The notes under the pieces: generated by a model
Seen by the model: the letters and a program-made list of their open reading frames with translations, nothing else
The model's database searches: none
Told to the model about the DNA's origin: nothing
Source: an uncultured Clostridia bacterium
Lineage (GTDB): Bacteria > Bacillota > Clostridia > Lutisporales > Lutisporaceae
Length of the DNA stretch: 42,177 bases
Assembly (NCBI GenBank): GCA_937930535.1
Contig: CALGKJ010000041.1
Location: 1-42,177 of the forward strand
Direction: 5' to 3'
Shown here: one piece after another, positions 7,658-14,673 of the stretch
Position numbering within the stretch: position 1 is the first letter of the stretch
How the letters are laid out: each line of letters opens with the position of its first letter
Position numbers and translations under genes: made by a program

Positions 7658-9028
7658 ATGCATATTTCAGAAATTCAAAGACAATACTTTAAAAATGGAG
7701 AAACTAAAAGCATAAGCTTTAGAATCCAACAATTGCAAATACTGCAACAAGCTATTCTTAAAAACGAATCACGCATATATGAAGCTTTAAAAGCTGACCT
7801 AGGAAAATGTCAAATGGAAGGATATTTGACAGAGGTGGGTTTTACATTAAACGATATAGATTTTATGATAAAAAATATACGAAAATTTGCCAAGCACAAG
7901 AAAGTTAAAACACCTGCTATTTTTTTAGGAGGTTCCAGCTTTATTATACCAGAGCCTTATGGAACAGTATTAATAATCGGTCCTTGGAACTACCCGTTCC
8001 AGTTGGTAATGGTTCCGCTGATTGGCGCAATAGCAGCCGGAAACTGTGCAGTTGTAAAACCGTCAGAGCTGACACCCAATGTATCAAGGGTAATAGCTGC
8101 TATTATTAATGATACCTTTAAAAGTGAGTATATAGCTGCCATTGAAGGCGGCGTTGAGGAATCACAGAAGCTGCTAACACAGAAATTTGACTATATATTT
8201 TATACCGGAAGCACAACTGTCGGAAGGATAGTAATGACAGAAGCTGCAAAAAACCTAACTCCAGTAACACTGGAACTTGGGGGGAAAAGCCCATGCATCA
8301 TTGATAAGGACACTAATATTAAAAATGCTGCAAAGAGAGTTGTATGGGGAAAGTTTTTAAACTGCGGTCAAACCTGCGTAGCTCCTGATTATGTATTGGT
8401 TCACAAAAATATTAAAGAGGAATTTATAACAAACGCCATAGCTGCAATTAATGAATTTTATGGCAGTGATCCACTAGAAGCTGAACAATATCCTCATATT
8501 GTAAATGAAAGGCACTTTGACAGATTGCTGTCATTAATGAATGATGGCAATATTCTATATGGCGGAAAGAACAATCGTGAAAAGCTATATATACAACCAA
8601 CGCTCATAGATTCAGTTTCGCAAGACAGCAGTATAATGCAGGAAGAAATATTTGGACCAATAATGCCGATACTGGAATTTGATAATTTAGATACTGTTAT
8701 ATCCTTCATCAATGAAAGACCCAAGCCCCTGGCACTATACTATTTTTCAAGCAATAAGAGCAATATAGCCAAGGTGTTAAATGAAACCTCCTCAGGAGGA
8801 ACATGCATAAACGATACCATCAACCACATTACTACTTCCAGCCTGCCCTTTGGCGGCGTTGGGGACAGCGGCATGGGCAGCTACCACGGCAAAGAAACCT
8901 TTGAAACATTTTCCCATAGAAAAAGTGTGCTGCACAATCAGATAACCTATGATTTTAAACTAAAATATCCACCCTACAAGGTTACTATTAATTTGATGAA
9001 AAAGGTGTTTAGGTTTTTACTCAATTAA
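7658..9028 (+). CDS. Aldehyde dehydrogenase, class 3 type (YwdH-like)
   Basis: 456 aa, NAD(P)-dependent oxidation of aldehydes to acids. The general base Glu206 is in VTLELGGKSP, and the catalytic Cys240 is in NCGQTCVAPDYV. The cofactor-binding PEPYGTVLIIGPWNYPFQL and AVVKPSELTPN are intact, as is the EEIFGPIMPI box. The short N-terminus and the C-terminal tail (KYPPYKVTINLMKKVF, hydrophobic and basic) are typical of the ALDH3 group, which acts on medium and long-chain or aromatic aldehydes, often at membranes. The start is supported by GAGAGGGG before the ATG. It stands alone; no substrate is indicated by neighbours. Confidence 0.95.
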   Translation: MHISEIQRQYFKNGETKSISFRIQQLQILQQAILKNESRIYEALKADLGKCQMEGYLTEVGFTLNDIDFMIKNIRKFAKHKKVKTPAIFLGGSSFIIPEPYGTVLIIGPWNYPFQLVMVPLIGAIAAGNCAVVKPSELTPNVSRVIAAIINDTFKSEYIAAIEGGVEESQKLLTQKFDYIFYTGSTTVGRIVMTEAAKNLTPVTLELGGKSPCIIDKDTNIKNAAKRVVWGKFLNCGQTCVAPDYVLVHKNIKEEFITNAIAAINEFYGSDPLEAEQYPHIVNERHFDRLLSLMNDGNILYGGKNNREKLYIQPTLIDSVSQDSSIMQEEIFGPIMPILEFDNLDTVISFINERPKPLALYYFSSNKSNIAKVLNETSSGGTCINDTINHITTSSLPFGGVGDSGMGSYHGKETFETFSHRKSVLHNQITYDFKLKYPPYKVTINLMKKVFRFLLN

Positions 9029-9143
9029 GAAGTATTACTAAATGGCAAAATATAATGTATAACCATAAGTGGGTTAGTTTAAAGCACGCTTTTTTCGTTT
9101 TATATTAAGATATCTCAACCGAATGGAAAAATTGGAGGTTTCT

Positions 9144-9665
9144 ATGTTTCTGACAAGACCAAGAGCAATATATAAAGACAGCTATCTTGCCGCTCTAAGA
9201 GAGCTTCAAGCAGAAGGGCTGAGTCTTAAGTATGATATCAGTACACTGGAGAAGGATTTCGATAGTTTTGTAAAAGAGCTTAGAGAAAAAGAAAATTTAG
9301 TAAAACAGCAGGCTGTACCTGAAACAATACTATGGCTGATTGATAAAAGTGAATATATCGGAAGGATCAGCATAAGGCATAAGCTTAATGAACGATTGCT
9401 AAGCAGTGAGGGCAATATAGGCTATGAAATCCGCCCATCTAAAAGAGAAAGCGGCTATGGGAGGGCAATACTCACGCTTGGACTAAAGGAAGCAAAAGAG
9501 CTTGGAATGTCTGAGGTTCTTATTACATGTGACTCTGAAAATACTGCTTCTAAAAGGATAATAGAAGCAAATGGCGGAGTATTTGAAAATGAGGTATGGG
9601 TGGAGAAGGAGAAAGTCTATGTATTGAGGTATTGGATATATTTGCAGGTAGATGTTATATTTTAA
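9144..9665 (+). CDS. GNAT-family N-acetyltransferase
   Basis: 173 aa from ATG 9144, which lies 5 nt after TTGGAGG; an in-frame ATG at 9123 has no ribosome site. The GNAT fold is shown by the strand ETILWLIDKSEYIGRISIRH, the acetyl-CoA loop RPSKRESGYGRAILTLGL (R-x-x-G-x-G/A), and the C-terminal VLITCDSENTASKRIIEANGG block. Members acetylate small molecules or protein amino groups; the substrate here cannot be predicted. An unusual tail LRYWIYLQVDVIF ends the protein. It stands as a single gene at the edge of the decayed island. Confidence 0.88.
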   Translation: MFLTRPRAIYKDSYLAALRELQAEGLSLKYDISTLEKDFDSFVKELREKENLVKQQAVPETILWLIDKSEYIGRISIRHKLNERLLSSEGNIGYEIRPSKRESGYGRAILTLGLKEAKELGMSEVLITCDSENTASKRIIEANGGVFENEVWVEKEKVYVLRYWIYLQVDVIF

Positions 9666-9770
9666 AATTTGTACGCTTAATATGACTGTTGTATTTTATG
9701 TAAACACATGGCATGTTTAATTGATTGAATTTTGCAGAAGAACATTAAATATTTAGGAAGGGGATACAGA

Positions 9771-10567
9771 TGAATAAAATACTGCTCGTTAAAGAACCTA
9801 TTGTTAAAACGTATTTATTTGAGGCGTATCCATTGACTATTATGGCTGCTTATGGTAATGAATATGAGCCTTGGTTACTAAGCAATTATATACATATTGA
9901 TTGTAATAATGATATTAATGATTTATGGATACGATAATGACAAAAAGATATATAATGTTATTGGATATAATGATGAGTTTATTTATGATACAAGTATAAT
10001 TACGTACGAGGAATTTAAAAATGCATTTATTAGCAATGATGTGGATAAGGAGGAAAATCCTTGGGCAGATCAGATCTTGATGCTAAAGTACAATCATAAT
10101 GCAGAATATACATTTAATCTGCAATTAGTTAAGGACTCAATTGCTGATTATCTTGATTCAAAAAATCATTACGAAAGTACAAATCCATTTAAAAATCCAA
10201 GCACTAATAAGGTATATGGTATAAGCACCATTAATAAATTGATGGAATATACAGCAGAATATAAAAAAACAATAGTATAAACTCAGATATACTAGATTTG
10301 CGGGTATTCAGAATAATGAAAGAATATTGTGAAATAATGTTAAAAAGAGTAAAGTATATTTCTGCTAATATAATAGAGGTTAAGAATTTAACACTTGTCT
10401 TTGGAAGAATTGAAGCAATATCCGATAAATGCTTTAATTTCTGTATCAAATACAATCTTACATTCAATAAGTCTATTTTGGACAATATATATAGATGCTT
10501 GTACGATTTAAAAGAACTTCAAGAAAATTTATTAAAAGAATTACTTGTTCTATTAAAAGGAGTATAA
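9771..10567 (+). pseudogene. Broken gene resembling an uncharacterised peptide-cluster protein family
   Basis: Three pieces in different frames line up as one protein. Piece one (ATG 9771 after AGGAAGGGG) reads MNKILLVKEPIVKTYLFEAY to a stop at 9936-9938. Piece two (about 9897-10280) reads MIYGYDNDKKIYNVIGYNDE and on to YKKTIV. Piece three (about 10271-10567) reads INSDILDLRVFRIMKEYC to LLVLLKGV. The switch between two and three is at an A7 run (10263-10269), and the switch between one and two lacks roughly 50-60 residues that I would expect between the N-terminal block and the IYGYDN motif. From memory the whole resembles roughly 300-residue proteins seen in Firmicute natural-product loci (BtrH_N/C39-like); that link is tentative. 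Decay is supported by two independent lesions. Confidence 0.55.
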
Positions 10568-10850
10568 GTGAAAAATAAGGTTCAATAATGAATTTTGTGA
10601 TAAAAGCTTGAATACCGTTAACTACGAAACTCATTGATGAGCCTTTATTATGTAAGAATTCCAAATAAAATATGTTTATCTATTATTGTTTACATAAATT
10701 ATTCGCTGGTAATTTATTCATGTGGAATGTGAGTTATTAATATTGGTTATTGTTATTCTAATGTTATAAGCGTTGAAATAACTTGCTTAGGTCATATATT
10801 TATACACAAAAACAAAAATTCAAATATTAAACAAATAGGGGCGTGTTATT

Positions 10851-10990
10851 ATGTTAGAATTATTCAAGATTAATAAGATGCAAAATATAGTACTAATAAT
10901 ATGGAAGAAATAAGAAAGGAAGTATAAGCTATCAAGGCTAATGAAACAGAGAATTTAAGATTGATAGAGGGAAGATATAAGGATAATTAA
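10851..10990 (+). pseudogene. Small coding remnant with a frameshift and a stop
   Basis: ATG 10851 opens MLELFKINKMQN. In the next frame the sequence continues STNNMEEIRKEV, a TAA at 10925-10927, then AIKANETENLRLIEGRYKDN to a TAA at 10988. Joined, it reads like a short charged helical protein with one frameshift and one nonsense codon. The family is not recognised. The rest of 10568-11189 is AT-rich; a 40-codon open stretch at 11005-11127 encodes one hydrophobic segment (MYCICVIVWCIGFLSSILYI) but has no ribosome site, and I do not call it a gene. Confidence 0.35.
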
Positions 10991-11189
10991 AGTATAGATT
11001 GCTTATGTACTGTATATGTGTAATTGTATGGTGCATAGGCTTTCTTTCCAGCATATTATATATTATAGAACTTCCTACAAAATATAAATTGATTTTAGAA
11101 AAATTATATGATAATGTATATAAATGAAAAAGTTGATTTATAATTACCACAGTTGGGCATAATATTAATTCATCTATTAAATTATATTG

Positions 11190-11218
11190 TTGACATGACG
11201 TGACGTGTGTACTATAAT
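11190..11218 (+). promoter_or_regulatory. Consensus promoter of the type III antitoxin RNA
   Basis: TTGACA (11190-11195), 17 nt, TATAAT (11213-11218): both hexamers match the sigma-A consensus exactly with ideal spacing. It is the best promoter in the window and drives a non-coding leader, as expected when an RNA antitoxin must exceed its toxin. Confidence 0.85.
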
Positions 11219-11224
11219 ATAATT

Positions 11225-11365
11225 GAAAGATATAAAAATATCTTTTAAGAAAACGCTTATCGTGTGGCGTAATAAATAAGCGATTTGAGTGAATACGCTT
11301 ACTACTCGGCGTGATAAATAGGTAGTTTGAAGAAAACTCTTTGTAATTTACAAAGAGTTTTTCTT
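11225..11365 (+). ncRNA. Type III antitoxin RNA: tandem repeats plus leaky terminator
   Basis: Two 42-nt direct repeats lie at 11249-11290 and 11291-11332, with the start of a third (GAAAAC, from 11332) running into the terminator. Shared blocks are GAAnACGCTTA, GGCGTnATAAATA and TTTGA. The differing blocks compensate: unit positions 11-15 and 32-36 read ATCGT/GCGAT in copy one and ACTAC/GTAGT in copy two, so pairing is kept while sequence changes. A terminator hairpin, AACTCTTTGTAA (11335-11346) with TTACAAAGAGTT (11348-11359), then T-rich DNA, separates the repeats from the toxin gene. This is the type III layout (promoter, repeats, terminator, toxin), in which the toxin nuclease cuts its own antitoxin into repeat-length pseudoknots. 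Confidence 0.75.
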
Positions 11366-11381
11366 ATGCATGGGGGATTTT

Positions 11382-11876
11382 ATGCTAGAAAATGGATTTT
11401 ATAAAATATCTCAAGATTTTGTTAATTTGATAAGAAATCTTGGGGGTACATATCAAGATGCAAAGGAAAGACCAATATTTTGTTGTATTAAAGACAAAGA
11501 TATTGATGAACTATATTGGGCAATTCCGACGAGTGATTTATCACACAGAAATAAAGACGTAATGGATAAAATTGAAAATTATATTAATTTACCTGAAAGA
11601 GATATTAGATCATGTTGGTATCATATAGGACATACTAACAGACCTGCATTATATAGAATAAGTAATTGCTTTCCAATTATAGCTAAATATATTGATAGTA
11701 TATATACTTCAAATGGAAAACATCTTATGTTAAAAAATAAAAAAGAAATAGAAATTATAAAAAGTAAGTTGTCAAGAGTTTTGTTTGATGAAAGTAGACA
11801 TAAAGATAAATACGAACAGCATATATCAAGTATTAAACAATATTTAATAAAAGAATTATCAGATAAAAAACAATAA
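11382..11876 (+). CDS. Type III toxin, ToxN/CptN-like endoribonuclease
   Basis: 164 aa from ATG 11382, placed 4 nt after GGGGGA; an in-frame ATG at 11370 lies upstream of that site and is disfavoured. The N-terminus MLENGFYKISQDFVNLIR resembles type III toxins, which begin with a strand of the FYxI(S/D) kind. The middle holds RPIFCCIKDKDIDELYWAIP(T)SD, matching the family's RP...YWxIPxSS core, and SCWYHIGHTNRPALYRISNCFPI. The C-terminus is a charged helix. Members are PemK-fold RNases inhibited by their RNA repeats. The assignment rests on fold-level motifs and the upstream repeat-terminator architecture; which subfamily (CptN, ToxN or TenpN) is not certain. It lies in a decayed island, as such addiction or anti-phage modules often do. 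Confidence 0.72.
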   Translation: MLENGFYKISQDFVNLIRNLGGTYQDAKERPIFCCIKDKDIDELYWAIPTSDLSHRNKDVMDKIENYINLPERDIRSCWYHIGHTNRPALYRISNCFPIIAKYIDSIYTSNGKHLMLKNKKEIEIIKSKLSRVLFDESRHKDKYEQHISSIKQYLIKELSDKKQ

Positions 11877-12195
11877 GTAAAATAAATCAACTAATCAATG
11901 CACCTGTATTTGTATGGGTGTATTTTTCTATTTTTTGATTAATATTGAGGTGGTCTTAAAGGAATGATTGAAACTATGTTAGATAAGCTGGTTGTTATTG
12001 ATATGGTTGAATATAGAACGAAAATCAAGAGAATAAATTAAGTACAAATCTAATATGTTTATGGTATAATATAAACCAAGCAGTGCGGAAGTTAAAAGTC
12101 CCTGCAAAAAATGGAAGCACTCCATTGCAAGCATCCCTAAATAATAGTATCCTTTTTAGTGACCAAACTGAAAAAGAGACTAGGAGGTGTTAACA
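11877..12195. other. Gap between type III toxin and IS21 stub
   Basis: No supported gene. A weak hairpin GCACC...GGTGT followed by T5 (about 11901-11928) may terminate the toxin transcript. A 25-codon frame at 11964-12041 (MIETMLDKLVVIDMVEYRTK) looks like the tail of a longer protein, possibly a recombinase or transposase, but is too short to assign. A TATAAT lies at 12065-12070 without a clear -35. Confidence 0.4.
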
Positions 12196-12345
12196 ATGGA
12201 GCAAACATATCATATCAACCATTTGAAGAAATTTGAAGGGAAAAGTTTAAGAAAGATATCAAATATTACACACCATGACTTTGAAACGGTAAAGAAATAT
12301 ATTAAAAAAGACAATTTTAACATAGAAAGAGGTGGAATTATATGA
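12196..12345 (+). pseudogene. IS21-family IstA transposase, N-terminal stub
   Basis: A 49-residue frame starts at ATG 12196 with GGAGG at 12183-12187. MEQTYHINHLKKFEGKSLRK followed by ISNITHHDFETVKKYIKKDNF matches the N-terminal helix-turn-helix of IS21 IstA (the Y-I-x-x-L...GKSLR-I...G-x-x-x-x-TVKKY pattern). The rest of IstA (DDE domain) and IstB are absent. The stub's TGA (12343-12345) overlaps the ATG of the next gene, so any translation would be coupled to it. Confidence 0.7.
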
Positions 12346-12965
12346 CGCTTTTAGTTTTCATGTTATCAGCAGTAGTAGCTATTATTGTGTTACCTATAGT
12401 GGGGAATGCCCAGAATAAGAAAAGTGCATCTAATTTAGGTATTATTTTACATGAACAGGCAATTCATGTTGAGGGAGTTGGATATTTAGAAACGGGTATC
12501 AATGTTCATTTGTTTTGTTACAGAGATAAGTTAGGATTTGATACTACTACTTATAAGCATCAAGAACATAATCTTATTGCTCAAAAAGAGCTTCAAGAAG
12601 TAACTTTTGCAAAGGGATGTCAAGACGCTTACCAGTTGCCTTATGAAAGAATACAAAAAATTGAATTAAGAAGAATGAGTAAGTTAACAGATAAGCATAA
12701 GTCTGTTCTTATGAGAGGAGTAATAGGAGGTTCTTTAGCTGGAACTTCCGGTGCTATAATAGGAAGTATGTCTGGTTTGAAAGACACAAAAATACAAAAA
12801 GACTTTAATGTACTTGTTATCCAATATAAAACTAAAGATAATCAAGAAAAAAAGGCCTTATTTATTAATGATAACCCATTAAGCTTTCGCCAATTGCCTA
12901 AACTACTTGCAGAAAAGATTGGACAAACTGAACATTATGAAAAAATAGGTACTCAAGAATTATAG
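12342..12965 (+). CDS. Membrane-anchored protein of unknown function with glycine zipper
   Basis: 207 aa; not recognised. Residues 2-22 form a membrane segment (LLVFMLSAVVAIIVLPIVG). Residues 30-115 look like a PH-like beta domain (LGIILHEQAIHVEGVGYLET, LPYERIQKIELRRMS). Residues about 126-147 form a glycine-zipper stretch (RGVIGGSLAGTSGAIIGSM), and residues 155-200 are beta strands ending in a helix (FNVLVIQYKTKDNQEKKALF, FRQLPKLLAEKIG). Such layouts recur in hypothetical bacterial PH-domain proteins. The ATG overlaps the TGA of the IS21 stub (ATGA), and AGAGGTGG precedes it. The gene sits between two transposase remnants, which suggests horizontal gain. The reading frame is intact. Confidence 0.65.
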   Translation: MTLLVFMLSAVVAIIVLPIVGNAQNKKSASNLGIILHEQAIHVEGVGYLETGINVHLFCYRDKLGFDTTTYKHQEHNLIAQKELQEVTFAKGCQDAYQLPYERIQKIELRRMSKLTDKHKSVLMRGVIGGSLAGTSGAIIGSMSGLKDTKIQKDFNVLVIQYKTKDNQEKKALFINDNPLSFRQLPKLLAEKIGQTEHYEKIGTQEL

Positions 12966-12967
12966 AT

Positions 12968-13357
12968 ATTGCCCTTCTTTACAAATAATTAGAGCTGAGT
13001 ATCCAAGAAAGATATGAAAAAAGATTAGAAGAAAGCAAGCCTGTACTAGAGGCTTATTTGGGATGGCTTAAAGCGGCAGAACCTAAAGTTGTAAGAAAAA
13101 GTAAGTTAGGACAAGCAATTGCATACAGTTTGTCAAATTGGGAGCTTCTAACGAACTTTTTAAAGGATGGGCAGTGCGAGCTCAGTAACAACAGAGCTGA
13201 ACGTGCAATAAAGCCATTTGTAATAGGCAAAAAGAACTATCTGAAAATAAATCTTAATGTTTTCGGTATAAAGGCAGGGGGAAGGGGATTTTCCAGTACG
13301 TTATGCAGTATCATAAGCGAGCTTGATAGTATGGACAATTGCTATTGGACATGGTAG
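12968..13357 (+). pseudogene. IS66-family transposase C-terminal remnant, fused to an addB fragment
   Basis: In one frame the sequence reads IALLYK, stop (12986-12988), then LELSIQERYEKRLEESKPVL, then LGQAIAYSLSNWELLTNFLK and LSNNRAERAIKPFVIGKKNY. These are the ERxxxRxxxSKPxL and NNxAERAIxPFVxGRKN signatures near the C-terminus of IS66 transposases. The upstream two thirds are missing and a stop interrupts the linker. After residue GKKNYLK the frame continues without break into addB-like sequence (from about 13241) and ends at 13355-13357. An open stretch from GTG or ATG near 13058 could be mistaken for a real 99-residue gene. Confidence 0.75.
13241..13326 (+). repeat. Diverged duplicate of an internal addB segment
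   Basis: The segment aligns without gaps to 14977-15062 inside addB; the core 13251-13324 differs from 14987-15060 at about 11 of 74 positions by eye (roughly 85% identity). It encodes LNVFGIKAGGRGFSSTLCSI against AddB LNVFGMTAGRRGFSSTLCSI, in the same reading frame as AddB. It lies 1.7 kb upstream of the real gene, in the same orientation. Confidence 0.8.
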
Positions 13358-13380
13358 TTGAAATATCAGAGACAGAATAC

Positions 13381-13425
13381 AAAAAGGGTCAGTGAACTGC
13401 GGTATACAGTTTGCTGACCCTTTTT
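13381..13425 (+). terminator. Long hairpin terminator
   Basis: AAAAAGGGTCAG (13381-13392) pairs with CTGACCCTTTTT (13414-13425), and the inner GAACTG/CAGTTT extends the stem. T5 closes the 3' side and A5 the 5' side, so it can act in both directions. It marks the right edge of the decayed island. Confidence 0.8.
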
Positions 13426-13568
13426 ATATTAACCAAGATGCATAAAATCACATTGTGATGGATTTGAGAGTATTATTAATCAGCGTAATAAGTTAAGCAA
13501 TGGATATTTATCGGCTTATTAAAACACATTTTTAGAAGTCGAATGTGGGTAATAATATCAATGTGTAT

Positions 13569-14429
13569 TTAGTTAATATCTTTTAACGCTTCAATTGCTT
13601 TATTCCACTCATTTGAATTATCTTTACGAATAATGCTTCCTTTTCTTGAAGTTAAAACTAAACTACCTTCTGAATTTGTCAAAAATAATAGGTATTCTTT
13701 TTCAACTTTTGAATCAGAAGGGAGCATAAACCTATCTATTTGAGCTATATCACCTTTATACTGATGAGTTACATTTACTTGAACATCAGCAACATATTTG
13801 TTAACCTTTGTTACTTCCTTAGTTGTGATTTGAATTACATAGTCAGAAGCCACAATAAGTTCTTTTATGTTTGCAAATTCATTTTTCACATTATAAGTTT
13901 TTTTGTTGTTGGAATTTATGCTTGGACTTTTTTCAATGCTTTTAATTATAGTTTCTAGGGTGTGATTTTTTTCTCCAAATTTATTTCGGCTAATTAGTTT
14001 GCCATTAGCGACCTCAATAATGCAATCTTTATCCATGGAAGTATATACTTCTCTAGGATATAATGCTGAATCAAAATAGCCTACGAATAGAATGTATTGT
14101 TTACCAACTTCTAATGCATTTTTTGTCTCATAAACATCTATATCTGTAGAACTTAAATCACCTTTGAGACTCTTATCTATAAAAACTATATATTTAGTTA
14201 AAGATTCATCAATCTCGTCTTTACTTATAACAGTTCCTATAATTACCTTGTCTGAGTATTTAATTATGTCGTCCATAGTGTTCATTTTATTCATGTGTGA
14301 TGTGAATTCAATATTGTCTGTGTTTTTACTACTTGTTATATTTTTGTTTACTATAAGACTAGCACTTGTGAGTATAAAGGTTATTGCTAGAACAAACAGC
14401 AATAATTGCACTCTATTTATTTTTTTCAT
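13569..14429 (-). CDS. Membrane-anchored or secreted protein with an internal duplication
   Basis: 286 aa; not recognised at family level. An N-terminal hydrophobic segment (about 8-27, after MKKINR) acts as an anchor or signal. Two similar halves follow: about 50-118 (IIKYSDKVIIGTVISKDE, DKSLKGDLSSTDIDVYE, LEVGKQYILFVG) and about 190-255 (LIVASDYVIQITTKEVTK, HQYKGDIAQIDRF, VEKEYLLFLTN). Each has the pattern A-x-x-V-I-x-(G/T)-x-V, YKGD, then GKxYLLFL, known from many extracellular Firmicute proteins of unknown role. AAAGGAGG precedes the ATG. The gene is transcribed toward the IS66 scar, alone. Confidence 0.6.
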   Translation of the reverse strand: MKKINRVQLLLFVLAITFILTSASLIVNKNITSSKNTDNIEFTSHMNKMNTMDDIIKYSDKVIIGTVISKDEIDESLTKYIVFIDKSLKGDLSSTDIDVYETKNALEVGKQYILFVGYFDSALYPREVYTSMDKDCIIEVANGKLISRNKFGEKNHTLETIIKSIEKSPSINSNNKKTYNVKNEFANIKELIVASDYVIQITTKEVTKVNKYVADVQVNVTHQYKGDIAQIDRFMLPSDSKVEKEYLLFLTNSEGSLVLTSRKGSIIRKDNSNEWNKAIEALKDIN

Positions 14430-14673
14430 TAACTTGTCCTCCTTTATAGTTTAGAAATAATTGAATTAATTCTTACTGTATTTGTGCAAAAAGATACTCC
14501 TAAGTTCTATTTCCACCACTTACCCCTTAGAAGGATTTAGAGCCATATTTGTTCCAAGTATGGAAAAAACTATTAGCTAATAGGAAATATTACCCTACTA
14601 CTCCCCCACCCCCCACTATGCTATAATATTCCTATATAACAAGATACCATCAAAAGCAAAGGCGGTATATCAC

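Noticed and set aside
9897-10280. Independent 127-residue gene
   Set aside because: It lacks a ribosome site, its first residues are in the other frame of the preceding piece, and it continues the same protein family as the pieces on either side.
11249-11332. CRISPR array
   Set aside because: The repeats abut with no spacers, the differing bases form compensatory stem pairs, and a terminator and toxin gene follow; no cas genes are present.
13058-13357. Independent 99-residue gene
   Set aside because: It is the end of an IS66 transposase joined to addB sequence; the IS66 frame continues upstream through a stop at 12986.
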